NCBI GenBank assembly: GCA_963853835.1
Contig: OY970827.1
Span: 79,873,234-79,937,233, forward strand
Reading direction: 5' to 3'
Source of the DNA: Calendula officinalis
Taxonomy: Eukaryota > Streptophyta > Magnoliopsida > Asterales > Asteraceae
DNA: 64,000 bases
Numbering within the stretch: position 1 is the first letter of the stretch; every line of letters starts with the position of its first letter. This document shows, one piece after another, positions 12,513-22,396 of the stretch. Under the pieces are notes generated by a model. That model had not been told where the DNA came from, did no database searches, and saw only the letters and a program-made list of their open reading frames with translations. Made by a program: the position numbers and the translations under genes.

Positions 12513-15500
12513 TTCAATTTAATTTCATATCAAACGACATGTTCTGATTGAACACGTTTGTGGTTGCATTGTATATTTGGTTTCAGGATATGGCTGGACT
12601 CATAAGTAAAATAAATAGATCATGTATTGGCCCTTTGCCTCCTTGTTATTCGCCATCCCTGTAAGTCAAAATGTTACAATATTTGTTGATGAAAAAACTA
12701 TATTTGTGCTTCTGTGTTATTTATTTGTTTAGTCATAAGTATATTCAAGGGCGGTTCTAGAGGGTGGGCAAGGTGGGCATCTGCCCACCCTAAATTTTTT
12801 CCGATTAGTATAAATTTTTTATACCGATTAGTATAAATTTTTTATAGGTCAGCTTATTTTTAGTTTCTGCTCATCAATATATATATATAATGTATGAGCG
12901 ACAACTAATTCACGTCGTATATTAGCTTAGTGGTTAACTCATGAATTTTAAAACATATAACATTCAGTCCAAGTCCTTTTCATATACTTTTTTATAAATT
13001 AATTTTTTCCTTATTTCTTTTATAATATTTTTTTACTCTATTTATCATTAAAATTTTCTTTTCTTTTGACTAATTTCCTTCTTATTTTTCTTAGTTTAAA
13101 AATGGTATGTTTGCAATTTATTTGATTACATGTGTATTTTAACTAGTGACATATATAAACACTTTGAAGAATTTACTTAATAGTTATAACAAAATTAAAT
13201 ACGAATATGGATTAACAATACAAATTTTGTATACGAAATCTACCATTATAAAAAAATTATATTCTATTTTTTAAATTGCTAAATTTTAAAAATTTTATTC
13301 TTGAATTAATTAACAAGCGGATTTTGATTTTGACTGATTTAGTTTATGATTAGACTTTCTTCAAACTAAAATTGATTTGATTTTGTTTACAATTTGACCT
13401 TAAAAAAACATCACTAAAAAACCTGGTTTTCACTCTAAAAATTTGCCCACCTTTAGAAATTGTTCTGGTACCGCCTCTAAGTATATTTACATGTATTTTT
13501 TTAAATTATTCTTCGTTTCTGCAATTATGAATATAAAAATGTAATTATTAAAGCAACTAATTATTTACATGTCTTCTTATGCTGCATCATTGGTATAGAC
13601 AGACTTGTATGAATATGCATTTAGATTACAAAAGATGTTTAATTTAATAAAAAAATATATTTTTTATTTATTCTGCCTTTAAGTTAACATTAGTACTATT
13701 AAAATATATCTAGCTCTGCTAGATCATATTAAGTACAAAAAGGTTGAAAAGCACCCCGGGTGTATTTTTAATACTTATGCCGTCATAAATCGTTTTAGAT
13801 ATAAATTAATTCTCACTTTTTTCTGGATTTCCAGAAAATCCCTTATCAAAGGAATGCTCCGTAAGAACCCAGAGCATAGGCCCACTGTAAGTCTTTTTTT
13901 TTATATATATATAATTTGTTTGTCACTAACATCATCTGTGTATTATTCTAACTTTTTTTTATGACATTTAGGCATCTGAAATCCTAAAACATCCGTATCT
14001 ACAACCATATGTTGACCAATATCGTTCTTCATATGGTCTTCGAATATCTTCTCCTTCAAAACCCATTCAAGATATAAGAAAAAGAAGATCTGAAAGCCAA
14101 AGTAGTAACAGTTCTTTTAGTGATAAAGATAGTGTCAAATCAAGTGAAAAAAACATTCAAACTGGTACTTGCACATGTGACCATAAAACCACTAATAATA
14201 ACAACAATAGTAATAATACAAATATGGTATTTGAAGATGATGATGTTAATTGCATGGATTCATTTCTTGAACATGATGAAATTGAGGTCATGCAAGAAGC
14301 GGCGAAACCGTTAATAGATGATGAAAAGTCAAATAATGAAGTCAAGCAAGTGAAATCGGTCAAAATTGGTTTGAAAGAGGGAAAATTTAGGGAAAATAGT
14401 TCACCAATGCGAGGTGGGCGGTTAAGGAATGAGTTTGATGCATCGAGTAAATTGCCTAAACCAACTGCAGTTTATCACGGGTTAAAGGGTAGTCCTGAAA
14501 CACCAGAAAAGAGCAATCTTGAGTCAAGGAAAAGAGTCCCGGGATCAACTCCTTTAAAGCATCAGGTACAAGTATTATTTTAATATTTTTCTAATCACTC
14601 CCGAATTGACCCATTGTAGTTCATGTGTTTTTGAGTAAATTACACAAATGGTCCTTTAGGTTTGTACCATATTACATATTCGGTCCTTTAGTTTCATAAA
14701 TTAGACTGGTAGTCCTTATTTCTGAAACTATTGACACATTTGGTCCTTATCCTAAACAGACGTTTACTCGGGCAGAGGGCGGGACCCCACCATCTGGGAT
14801 TCCTAGATCTGTTGAAGATGCAAATCAGAGACTCAGAACACCCCCAAACCCACCATCTCTTCTTAGAAAACCGTCCTTCATTACTCGCGTTAAACAACTC
14901 CCGATTCAGAAAGATTCTCCTGATAATCCTATAAAAGTTGATAATAATAATCACACAATTCAGAAAGATTCTCCTGTAAAAGTTGATAATAATCACACAA
15001 TTCAGACTCCTAATGATCATGAGAATGTGCACTCGAGAAAACTTGTTTCTAAGATCATACACGACTCTCGTGTGGGTGTTTCAAATGAAAAACAGACAGA
15101 AGCTTATGATGATGAGCAACCGCCACCAAATTTTGCTCAAATGGAAATACCTCAAAGTCAAAGTCAACATTTTGATGTGGCTAATGAGATATCATGCTCA
15201 AATGCAGGTGGGTCCGTACCCATACCTGTATCCACATGTGATGATGACAAATTCACTGTAAAGGAATTTATTACACATGACACAACCGCCATTCTTCCTG
15301 TTTCATCTACTCAAATGAACACTTATGTTGAAAGGAACAATTTAGAGCCTGAGATCAAAACCTCATCCTGTCCGTCAGATCAATCTGAAATAACAACTGA
15401 TGCAAAAAAGAAGAGTTTAGAGGGTGAAGGTGTGAAGGAAATTTTGGATATAACATCTACAAGACAACGGGCGGAAGCACTTGAAGGGCTTCTAGAACTT

Positions 15501-15653
15501 TCTGCAGATTTGCTTCAGCAAAATAGGCTGCAGGAATTGGCGGTGGTTCTAAGACCGTTTGGGAAAGATAAGGTTTCACCGAGAGAGACAGCTATTTGGT
15601 TGGCTAAAAGTCTTAAAGGGATGATCATTGATGACTCTAATAGGTCCTCATAA
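11149..15653 (+). CDS. NEK family serine/threonine protein kinase
   Basis: Thirteen exons: 11149-11246, 11333-11399, 11468-11533, 11629-11675, 11749-11794, 11879-11959, 12032-12124, 12246-12327, 12408-12457, 12587-12660, 13835-13886, 13972-14565, 14760-15653, giving 747 residues. The kinase domain fills roughly residues 8-260: glycine loop GRGAFG (15-20), Lys37, HRDLK (131-135), DFG (151-153), VVGTPNYMCPE activation segment. The long, poorly conserved tail is acidic and Ser/Asn-rich, but its end (LLELSADLLQQNR) is a conserved plant NEK1-3 element. NEK kinases act on microtubules and directional cell growth; that role is inferred from the family. The first ATG is preceded by two short upstream ORFs. 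Intron 10 holds an hAT-like element and intron 12 a MULE-type MITE reaching into exon 13. Family call is firm; the exact Arabidopsis counterpart is not decided. Confidence 0.93.
12464..12511. repeat. Compound (CT)n(CA)n microsatellite in NEK intron 9
   Basis: A pure CT run passes directly into a CA run, a few bases after the 5' splice site of intron 9. Confidence 0.9.
12746..13479. mobile_element. hAT-like non-autonomous element in NEK intron 10
   Basis: Ends CAAGGGCGGTTCTAGAGG and GGTACCGCCTCTA are inverted relatives (GGCGGT core), each followed inward by a GTGGGCA / TTTGCCCAC pair. A perfect 8-base target duplication, agtatatt, lies at 12738-12745 and 13480-13487. The length is 734 bases with no transposase ORF. 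An 8-base duplication is the hAT hallmark. Confidence 0.8.
14633..14766. mobile_element. Half copy of an intronic MULE-type MITE, overlapping NEK exon 13
   Basis: It matches the first 130 or so bases of the palindromic elements at 34873-35263, 43027-43356 and 63144-63512 (agtaaattacacaaatggtc, then tttcataaatta, then gtagtccttattt). Homology continues through cctaaacagacgttta, past the 3' splice site at 14759/14760. Other copies have cctaaacaaacgttta here. The second half of the palindrome is missing. Confidence 0.8.
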
Positions 15654-16688
15654 TTGCTCTTCTTCTTACTGCTATGTTGTGCTGTGGTAATGCTATATTC
15701 CCACTTTTTGTTTCGTATTTTTGATTCATTCATTGTGTTATCTTGTATATATCCATACTTCAAACGGAATAATTTCTTGATTTATTAGCTCAAATGTATG
15801 AGTACCAACTTTTGCTGGTAATTATTAAGAAAAAATCTTATGTATTCTTGTAATTCAGAGTTTGTTGAGTCCTTTTTTATTGATGTGAGTTGGATCTACA
15901 GTTCTGAGACAGAGAAAACAAAAAAGTATATATTTTAAGGAAACATGAAATCAAAGTAGGTGGATCACAATAGCTATCTTATCAATATATTTGCAAAAAA
16001 CCTTGAATAACATAATTCATCCTATTTGTTTTGTTCGCATTTTAACGAGTCTTGCACTTATTATTGGACTGAGTTGGTAAAGGGTCCTTATGATTGTCCA
16101 TAACCATAAGATCCAATTGAACAACTTAGACAATGGTAGACCGGGAGCAATCATTTTATTAATTATTCTTGTGATATTAATTGGAAACAAATAGATGAAC
16201 TAGATTGTTATCAATTAAATTAATTAGAAAAAGTTCAAATACAACGAAAAGGAATTAAAGTTTAAGACCTAAATCCTATAAATACAGACTTTTGATGCAA
16301 ATCCTAAGCACTCATTACTTTAGATCGATTCTCATCGATCAAGCATTGTGGCTAAAAAACACCATCACCAAAGTAAGCAATTCTATTCATCTATCTTAGT
16401 TTACATTAAAGTTTTATGAACACATGATTCTATCCAGGTTTTATTAGTAAGATTCATGAATTGCTTCCGCTGCTATAATCTATGCGTTAATTGCTTAAAG
16501 ACCTAACACTGATGTCATAGCCATTTTTTTTATTTGTTGATTGTACTAGCTAAATCCAAATTATAATTGTGATAGATTCAGTTCTTGTTCTTGCTTTCTT
16601 ACCCACAGCCGAAATTTAGAAAAAGAAAACATTAGGTGAGGATATAATATAGTTCAGTTCTTCCTGAAATTAATTTCTATCTTTATTC
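15654..16688. other. NEK 3' region and spacer
   Basis: The first 200 bases are likely NEK 3' UTR. The rest contains a TATA-like cctataaata near 16276 and an inverted atcgattctcatcgat motif at 16323, which could be part of an old LTR, but no coding frame or clear element boundary is visible. Confidence 0.4.
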
Positions 16689-16981
16689 TGATACGAATCT
16701 TTTAAAGAAGATCACGTGAGGTGCACGTGATTATGCTAACTGAATTTAAATAGTCGTTGTTTGGCATTTGTAATAAATTGTAAAGAGACGTGTGAGATTA
16801 GTTAGCTTAGATTGTGTGAAACATTTCCCTCTCATTCTCTCTGTAATCGTTTGTATGAAATATTCAATACAATTCTTATGAATCATAGTCTTCTTTCGAA
16901 TTCAGTTCTTAATCCCTAAATTCCTAGGTTGATTATTTCCTTTCTTCATTTCAATTGTGATTTCTAGAGAGGATCGTATCA
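16689..16981 (+). repeat. 5' LTR
   Basis: Bounded by TGATACGA and TCGTATCA. It carries two G-box cores CACGTG, at 16713-16718 and 16724-16729, spaced 11 bases apart, which the 3' LTR shares. Confidence 0.92.
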
Positions 16982-16983
16982 AT

Positions 16984-16995
16984 TGGTATCAGAGC
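16984..16995 (+). other. Primer binding site (initiator tRNA-Met type)
   Basis: TGGTATCAGAGC, two bases inside the 5' LTR; this is the standard plant primer site complementary to the 3' end of initiator tRNA-Met. Confidence 0.9.
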
Positions 16996-17041
16996 AACTT
17001 TCTTGGCACCCTTTGATTTCAATTTCTGAAATTGGTCAACA

Positions 17042-19444
17042 ATGGCGACAGTGATGAGTGAAACAGTAACAGAGAAGAATCGGTATGAGAATCCGGAATT
17101 AGCTGCATCGATGGTGGAATTGAAAAGATATATGGCAGAATTGAATGCTAGTATGGACATAATGCGTCTATATCAGAAATTTAACAACCTACATCACTGT
17201 GATCATCAAACACGAAAGAGGAATGAAGAAAACCAAGGTAATAATCACACTCTTCAATCTCCAAGTTATGAAATCAGAGATTCAAGTTCTTGTACACGTT
17301 TTGTTGGTGATTTAAGAAATACAATGGTCAATGATAGTAATACTCAAGTAAAATCAGAGAAAACATGTAATGCACATAAGGTGTTCGATGAAATGCCAGC
17401 AGTCAGGATATTAAAACAAGAAGGTACGGTTGAAGAATACTATGCAGAATTTAGTTCAATCTTTGGTAATACAAGTTTATATGAATCTTTTGACATTAGT
17501 CTTTTCAATTGGGGGTTGAAACCCGAAATTAAGGAAAAACTAATGTTCGAACCCAAAACTCTCAAGGATGCCTATTGTTTGGCTAAGGTGCAAGAATATA
17601 CTAATGAACTCATGAAGAGGATGAAGAATCCACCATTGTCACCTAATCTTAAACTTAAAGATGCAATTGAGGTGAATGATAACAGTGGTGAGACAAAGAA
17701 TTCAAATAACGTGGAATACAAAAACAATGAATTGGTGGTCATTGATAAGCTTGTTAAAGATGAAGTCCAAACTAATGAAGTTGAAGTTAATTGTATCGAA
17801 AGTAACCATGTGGAGGATGAAACTGATGAACATTTAGTGGTGGAATTGGGTGATGATGGCAACCAAAGTGATGATAACAACAATTGTTCAGTGATTCTTG
17901 ATAAGTCAAGTGGAAATAATGATAATAACACCTGTTTGATAGGTCTTGATGAACTCTCTAAAGAAGATGACATAACTAGAGAATTGGAACCAAATGATCC
18001 TACTGAAGTGGAGGACAACTACAATGGGTTGGCGGTTCTTGATGAGATTGTTAAAAATGGTAGTGGAGCTAATGAAATGATTTACTCAAGTGATAAAGTT
18101 GATGTTTATTGCAATAGGGATGAAGGATATAAGACTTTTAAGTCTTTATTAGCAAGTGATATTAATGATAAACAGTTGATGGCATTTAATGTGGATGAGA
18201 AGTTGTACTATCATAAAGATTTGTTCCATCATGGTGAGATTGTGTTCTCAATTGTTGGTGATGACTTTTACCTCATTATGAGAAAAGCGAATAAGGAAGG
18301 CATACTTAATGGTGACGATATGAATACAACAATCGATATTGGTTATAACTTTGCTTGGAAACCGGGTTGGCAAATTTCATCAATAAAAAGGCTGAATTTG
18401 TATGGTCAAAATGCAAAACCAAGAAGAATAAAATTTGATATATTGAAGTGGCCTACAAGGAAAAAGACATTTTTTCAGCATTTATATTGGGAAGCATGCG
18501 AGTATCAATCTCACAAATGGACAGTTTATGTTAAGGGTGCAACTAATGAGGATTTAAGTGTAGGGGTTAAACGGGTTTTGTTTCAGTTGCATTCTCACTT
18601 TGACAACCCTATGAGGGTTGTTGAATCTCCAACATTCGAGCTATTAGAATCTGGTTGTGGTGAATTTGTAATTGTTATTACTCTTCATTTTCACATTGAC
18701 GTTTCTGATAATGGTTTTGGTTCAATGTCAATGAAGAAACCCGTTGTTGTGGAATCATATGATGAAGTTGTTTTTACCGAGCCATCTGAGTGTTTATTTG
18801 CTCGTGTTCAGAATTACCCAGCTGTAGTTGTTCCTAGGCTGCCAGCTAGCATCTCCTTACCTCCTGCTGAAGATGCAAATAAAAGGGAGAGATTTGATCC
18901 AGATGATAATTCTCATACACAATGGTTTACAAATTTTTTGGGAGCAGATGAACTTCTAAAACTTGCAGCATCTACAGTGTATACTTTATCTTTTAATCCA
19001 CACTACTGCTCAGCCAAGACTGCAAGGACTCATTGTTGCTCAGCAAATGGGCCACATGCTGATTCAATTCATGTACCGAGTCCGTTTACATGCCGAGTTG
19101 GACACATACCGATTTTGATCGGTACACAATTCCAAAATTTATGGGTTGCTGCTTTCACAAGGATTCTTGAGGACAAGAATCTTTTTAAGGAGAATGGAGT
19201 GCATAGTACACGAGTTATAGGGGAGGGTACAACACGAGTTAGTCAACATACAAGATGTTGCATTCTCACTTTGAGCTGCTGCACTATCATTTATCAATTT
19301 GTTATGTATGATCTGCGGAGTTTTGAAGTTGTTGCCAATCATGTTGCTGCCAATATTATCATTTATGTTGTTCAGCAAACATGTCATTTTTTTAAGAACT
19401 ACAGTTCGAATGTATGCTGCCAATTTGCCAAATTCTTTCCTTAA
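17042..19444 (+). CDS. Gag-like / YEATS-domain fusion protein of the LTR element
   Basis: 800 residues, beginning 46 bases after the primer site. Residues about 120-195 resemble a retroviral-type gag capsid segment (GTVEEYYAEF, then SLFNWGLKPEIKE, then KTLKDAYCLAKVQEY). Residues 205-350 are an acidic Asn/Asp-rich linker with short repeats. Residues 360-480 are unrecognised. Residues 484-643 match a plant YAF9/TAF14b (GAS41-type) YEATS protein almost continuously: EYQSHKWTVYVKGATNEDLS, KKPVVVESYDEVVF, ARVQNYPAVVVPRLPA, QWFTNF.GADELLKLAA. Relative to my recall of YAF9, one strand (around LYHHLKLYPED) is deleted near residue 557, the reader Trp in the GWGEF motif is Cys539, and the Ser before Phe520 is His519. 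The YAF9 coiled-coil tail is absent; residues 645-800 are of unknown origin. The frame is open despite this, which suggests recent capture or selection. Confidence 0.85.
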   Translation: MATVMSETVTEKNRYENPELAASMVELKRYMAELNASMDIMRLYQKFNNLHHCDHQTRKRNEENQGNNHTLQSPSYEIRDSSSCTRFVGDLRNTMVNDSNTQVKSEKTCNAHKVFDEMPAVRILKQEGTVEEYYAEFSSIFGNTSLYESFDISLFNWGLKPEIKEKLMFEPKTLKDAYCLAKVQEYTNELMKRMKNPPLSPNLKLKDAIEVNDNSGETKNSNNVEYKNNELVVIDKLVKDEVQTNEVEVNCIESNHVEDETDEHLVVELGDDGNQSDDNNNCSVILDKSSGNNDNNTCLIGLDELSKEDDITRELEPNDPTEVEDNYNGLAVLDEIVKNGSGANEMIYSSDKVDVYCNRDEGYKTFKSLLASDINDKQLMAFNVDEKLYYHKDLFHHGEIVFSIVGDDFYLIMRKANKEGILNGDDMNTTIDIGYNFAWKPGWQISSIKRLNLYGQNAKPRRIKFDILKWPTRKKTFFQHLYWEACEYQSHKWTVYVKGATNEDLSVGVKRVLFQLHSHFDNPMRVVESPTFELLESGCGEFVIVITLHFHIDVSDNGFGSMSMKKPVVVESYDEVVFTEPSECLFARVQNYPAVVVPRLPASISLPPAEDANKRERFDPDDNSHTQWFTNFLGADELLKLAASTVYTLSFNPHYCSAKTARTHCCSANGPHADSIHVPSPFTCRVGHIPILIGTQFQNLWVAAFTRILEDKNLFKENGVHSTRVIGEGTTRVSQHTRCCILTLSCCTIIYQFVMYDLRSFEVVANHVAANIIIYVVQQTCHFFKNYSSNVCCQFAKFFP

Positions 19445-19469
19445 AAACGATCCTTGAGGACAAGGATCA

Positions 19470-19486
19470 TTTCAAGGGGAATGGTT
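19470..19486 (+). other. Polypurine tract
   Basis: Tcaaggggaatggt immediately upstream of the 3' LTR, where plus-strand synthesis would be primed. A very similar block, ending ttaaggagaatgg, occurs inside the ORF at 19163-19199. Confidence 0.7.
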
Positions 19487-19782
19487 TGATACGAATCTTT
19501 TAAAGAAGATCACGTGAGGTGCACGTGATTATGCTAACTGAATTTAAATAGTCGTTATTTGGCATTTGTAGTATAAATTGTAAAGAGACGTGTGAGATTA
19601 GTTAGCTTAGATTGTGTGAACACATTTCCCTCTCATTCTCTCTGTAATCGTTTGTATGAAATATTCAATACAATTCTTATGAATCATAGTCTTCTTTCGA
19701 ATTCAGTTCTTAATCCCTGAATTCCTAGGTTGCTTATTTCCTTTCTTCATTTCAATTGTGATTTCTAGAAAGGATCGTATCA
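19487..19782 (+). repeat. 3' LTR
   Basis: Matches the 5' LTR at 16689-16981 with about four substitutions and two small insertions; ends TCGTATCA and is followed by the target duplication tattc. Confidence 0.92.
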
Positions 19783-19916
19783 TATTCCCAAAAATGTATA
19801 ACTTTAAACTCCCGTGCTAAAAAACATTGTTATCGGGCACCAATCTAGTTTGATACATATATAAAATATAACAAGAAACAAAAACTCATTATATTAAACT
19901 CAGTCCAATACCCTGC

Positions 19917-21950
19917 CTAAGCACCAACCCTGTCACGAGGAATCAGGCGCAATTCTGAACCATGTTTCAGGAACACGTTACCTGTCAAAATAGATAATAT
20001 ATCATATCAACAAACAACATTTATAATTTAGGGGTATTTGAAATGGCTTATTGTAAATAGATTATGCATTTTGAAAATGAATAATCAGATAATCAGCGGT
20101 TACAAAACGTGATTCAGAATTTCAGATTAATAGTGTTTAGATTTGATTATGCTATTTGAAATCTCGCGATAATCAGATAATCAGTTTTTTCTAGTGTTTG
20201 GCAAATTATTGATTTTTTTATTCTTTTTACCAAATACTCATTTTATATGAATTGCGCAATACGTAGATAATTAGTTTCAAACTGAAATCCCAAACACCCC
20301 ATTAACCATTATAACATAATCAGTCATTCATCATCATCACATTGAACCTATTTGAGCCTAAAACTTTTTTACTTACAAATTGCCAAAAATCCGTGTGATA
20401 GTAAAACTAGACTAGGACTAGCATTTTCATACCATGCTAGATGTGACCATTTCGACCCATTTACAAATAATGGGTCAATTTAGGTTATTTTTATCTCCAA
20501 CGGGCCAAACGATAAAATTCAAAAACATTGGCTTAAAATAAAACGGGCCATTCAATTTGAAAGTCCCCCAAATTGTTTAAAACTCCTAAACATTTTATCA
20601 ACGGAGTTTGATGACTGCAGAAATATTATAATTTTTTTAATTGTATATAACACATTAATTATTTATAAGAAATTAAAAAAATTGGAAAAAATGTTGTTGG
20701 GGTCAAACTGGCCCATACCAAAGAATTTACATGTTCTGTTAAGAATGATCAAGTAGGAAATAAACTGCCACAAATGCCAAATGTATGTTGCAATTCAATT
20801 AATTTCACTCTTGTTTGATTCATCACACCAAAAATGATGAAAATAATAATAGTTAATATTTCAGGTAATTCTATGTGTAGGAAATTATTTACAGCGCATC
20901 TGGTCATGATAATGAAAAGCACAGTAAAATAGTGATGCGTATAACTATAATAAATAGATGTTGGAATACCTGCACTTTGTTGAGGATTGATTCCAACACC
21001 ATCTGCAAAATAAGTAGATAAAAATGGATTTAACATACTGCTGCTGCTATATATATATATATATATATATATTAATAGAAATAGAAATTTCAAATGAAAT
21101 TAGAGATCAAAATTATTTTCATATTATAGCTAATGAGCATTGAAAAAAAAAATGAAACGGTATATCTCATAGGCGCTAGGCAGTCAACATGGTCAAACGC
21201 GGTCACCATTGATCTAGGCGGTCAAAATCGGTCCTAGGCGGTAAAAAAGTCAATGTTTTTTTTAATCTTTTAATTTAGGGTTTTTTGTTCTTCCCGTTTC
21301 TTTATCCACTATTTCTTCCCACTATCTCCAAAGTGGCCATCATTCCCCGATCACAATCGATTGGGAAGCCATTTCCCGGTTTTTGCTACTGATGTACAAC
21401 TTTTAAGAAGCTACAGCTGACAATCACAATCGATTGGGTTTAGGTATTACACTATTACATATAACCAAACCTTATATGCAAGTTATGTTTTATGATGCAG
21501 CAGTGTAAAAAAAATCCTAGTGAGATAACACATTCTGCTCTTTAATTAGGGCATTTACCATATATAAGTAAGAAATTGCAATGGTAAGGAGTATATGTTT
21601 AGAAAATTCATAAAAAGCAGTAGGATGAATCAACCATTCAAGATTAGGGCAAGATAATAATGTAAACACAATAAGTGCTAGTGATTACCATTGGTAATGA
21701 TGGCGCTAGTTTGGGGAGGAACTTTGAATTCTTCGGCTGCAAATTTAAGAACAGCAGTGAATGGAGCTCCCTCTGGGACGCTAAACCTAAATCAGCAAAA
21801 TAATTGAAGCTTGTAATAATTCAAACAAGAATTAAAACGTAATAGAAAAAGAAGAAGAAGGTGATCGGTAACATACACTTTGAAAGGAAGCTTGGGATCG
21901 GAGGTGAGGGTAACCTTGAACGAAACTTTCCCTCCGGCACCACTCGCCAT
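19917..21950 (-). CDS. UFM1: Ubiquitin-fold modifier 1 (UFM1)
   Basis: Four exons on the minus strand: 21877-21950, 21689-21786, 20970-21002, 19917-19981, giving 89 residues. The protein reads MASGAGGKVSFKVTLTSDP, then SVPEGAPFTAVLKFAAEEF, then SAIITNDGVGINP, ending RDRVGA, which is the UFM1 family throughout. UFM1 is a ubiquitin-like protein conjugated by the UBA5-UFC1-UFL1 cascade, mainly at the endoplasmic reticulum and on ribosomes. The exposed C-terminal Gly88 is followed by a single Ala that a UFSP-type protease must remove before activation. Intron 3 contains a small MITE. All splice sites are GT-AG and the frame is continuous. The LTR element at 16689-19782 ends just downstream of the stop codon, in or next to the 3' UTR. 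Confidence 0.95.
20031..20300. mobile_element. MITE-like element in UFM1 intron 3
   Basis: Ends ggggtatttgaaat and atcccaaacacccc are imperfect inverted repeats, with tta near both sides. It is AT-rich with repeated gataatcag motifs and no ORF. Ends and target resemble PIF/Harbinger-type MITEs. Confidence 0.5.
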
Positions 21951-22064
21951 AGTAGATATTATTTGCTTCACAGAGACGATTTGGGGAAAAAGGATTCCAG
22001 GTTGAGCAAATTTGGTAACGTATGTTGTCGTAATATTGATTTGTTTTTCAGGTAAGAACGTAGC

Positions 22065-22396
22065 AATGTTTTAAAACCAGGTCGATCCGGCCGGTTCAAT
22101 CTGGTTAACCGGGATCTGGGGAAGACACCGGTTCAATAGTAACCGGATATTTAATGAGTAACGACCCATTGAGACCAAGACGATTTTGATCAAACCCGCC
22201 GACCCAGTGACCCGGGTTTTACTATTTTTACTTCAAATGTATAACAAGATACACGTTTTACTTCACGAGGTACAACTCTTTTATATAATATTGTTTTATG
22301 TTCTTAGGTGACCCGGGTTGACCTGATGGTTGAACGGTTGACCCGTGACCCGATCATCATACCGGGTCGAGTAATAACGCAGGTTTTAAAACATTG
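22065..22396. mobile_element. MITE with aatgttttaaaacc inverted ends
   Basis: AATGTTTTAAAACCAGG at the left and CAGGTTTTAAAACATT at the right are near-perfect inverted repeats around a 330-base, relatively GC-rich core with repeated ccgg and gacccgg motifs. No ORF. Confidence 0.6.

Larger units (their letters stand above)
16689..19782 (+). mobile_element. Complete non-autonomous LTR retrotransposon with captured host gene
   Basis: Two direct repeats of 293 and 296 bases (16689-16981 and 19487-19782) each start TGATACGA and end TCGTATCA. They differ by about four substitutions and two small indels, so the insertion looks fairly young. A 5-base target duplication, tattc, flanks the whole unit (16684-16688 and 19783-19787). 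A primer site for initiator tRNA-Met follows the 5' LTR and a purine-rich tract precedes the 3' LTR. The 2.5-kb interior holds one 800-codon ORF and no protease, reverse transcriptase, RNase H or integrase, so mobility would need another element's enzymes. It lies 135 bases beyond the UFM1 stop codon, in convergent orientation. Confidence 0.92.

Noticed and set aside
17572..18018. Long antisense ORF opposite the retroelement ORF
   Set aside because: Ser/Leu-rich translation is the shadow of the acidic Asn/Asp-rich linker on the plus strand.
16689..19782. Reading the 800-codon ORF as a normal host YAF9 gene
   Set aside because: It lies between matched LTRs with primer site, purine tract and target duplication, and starts with a gag-like region.
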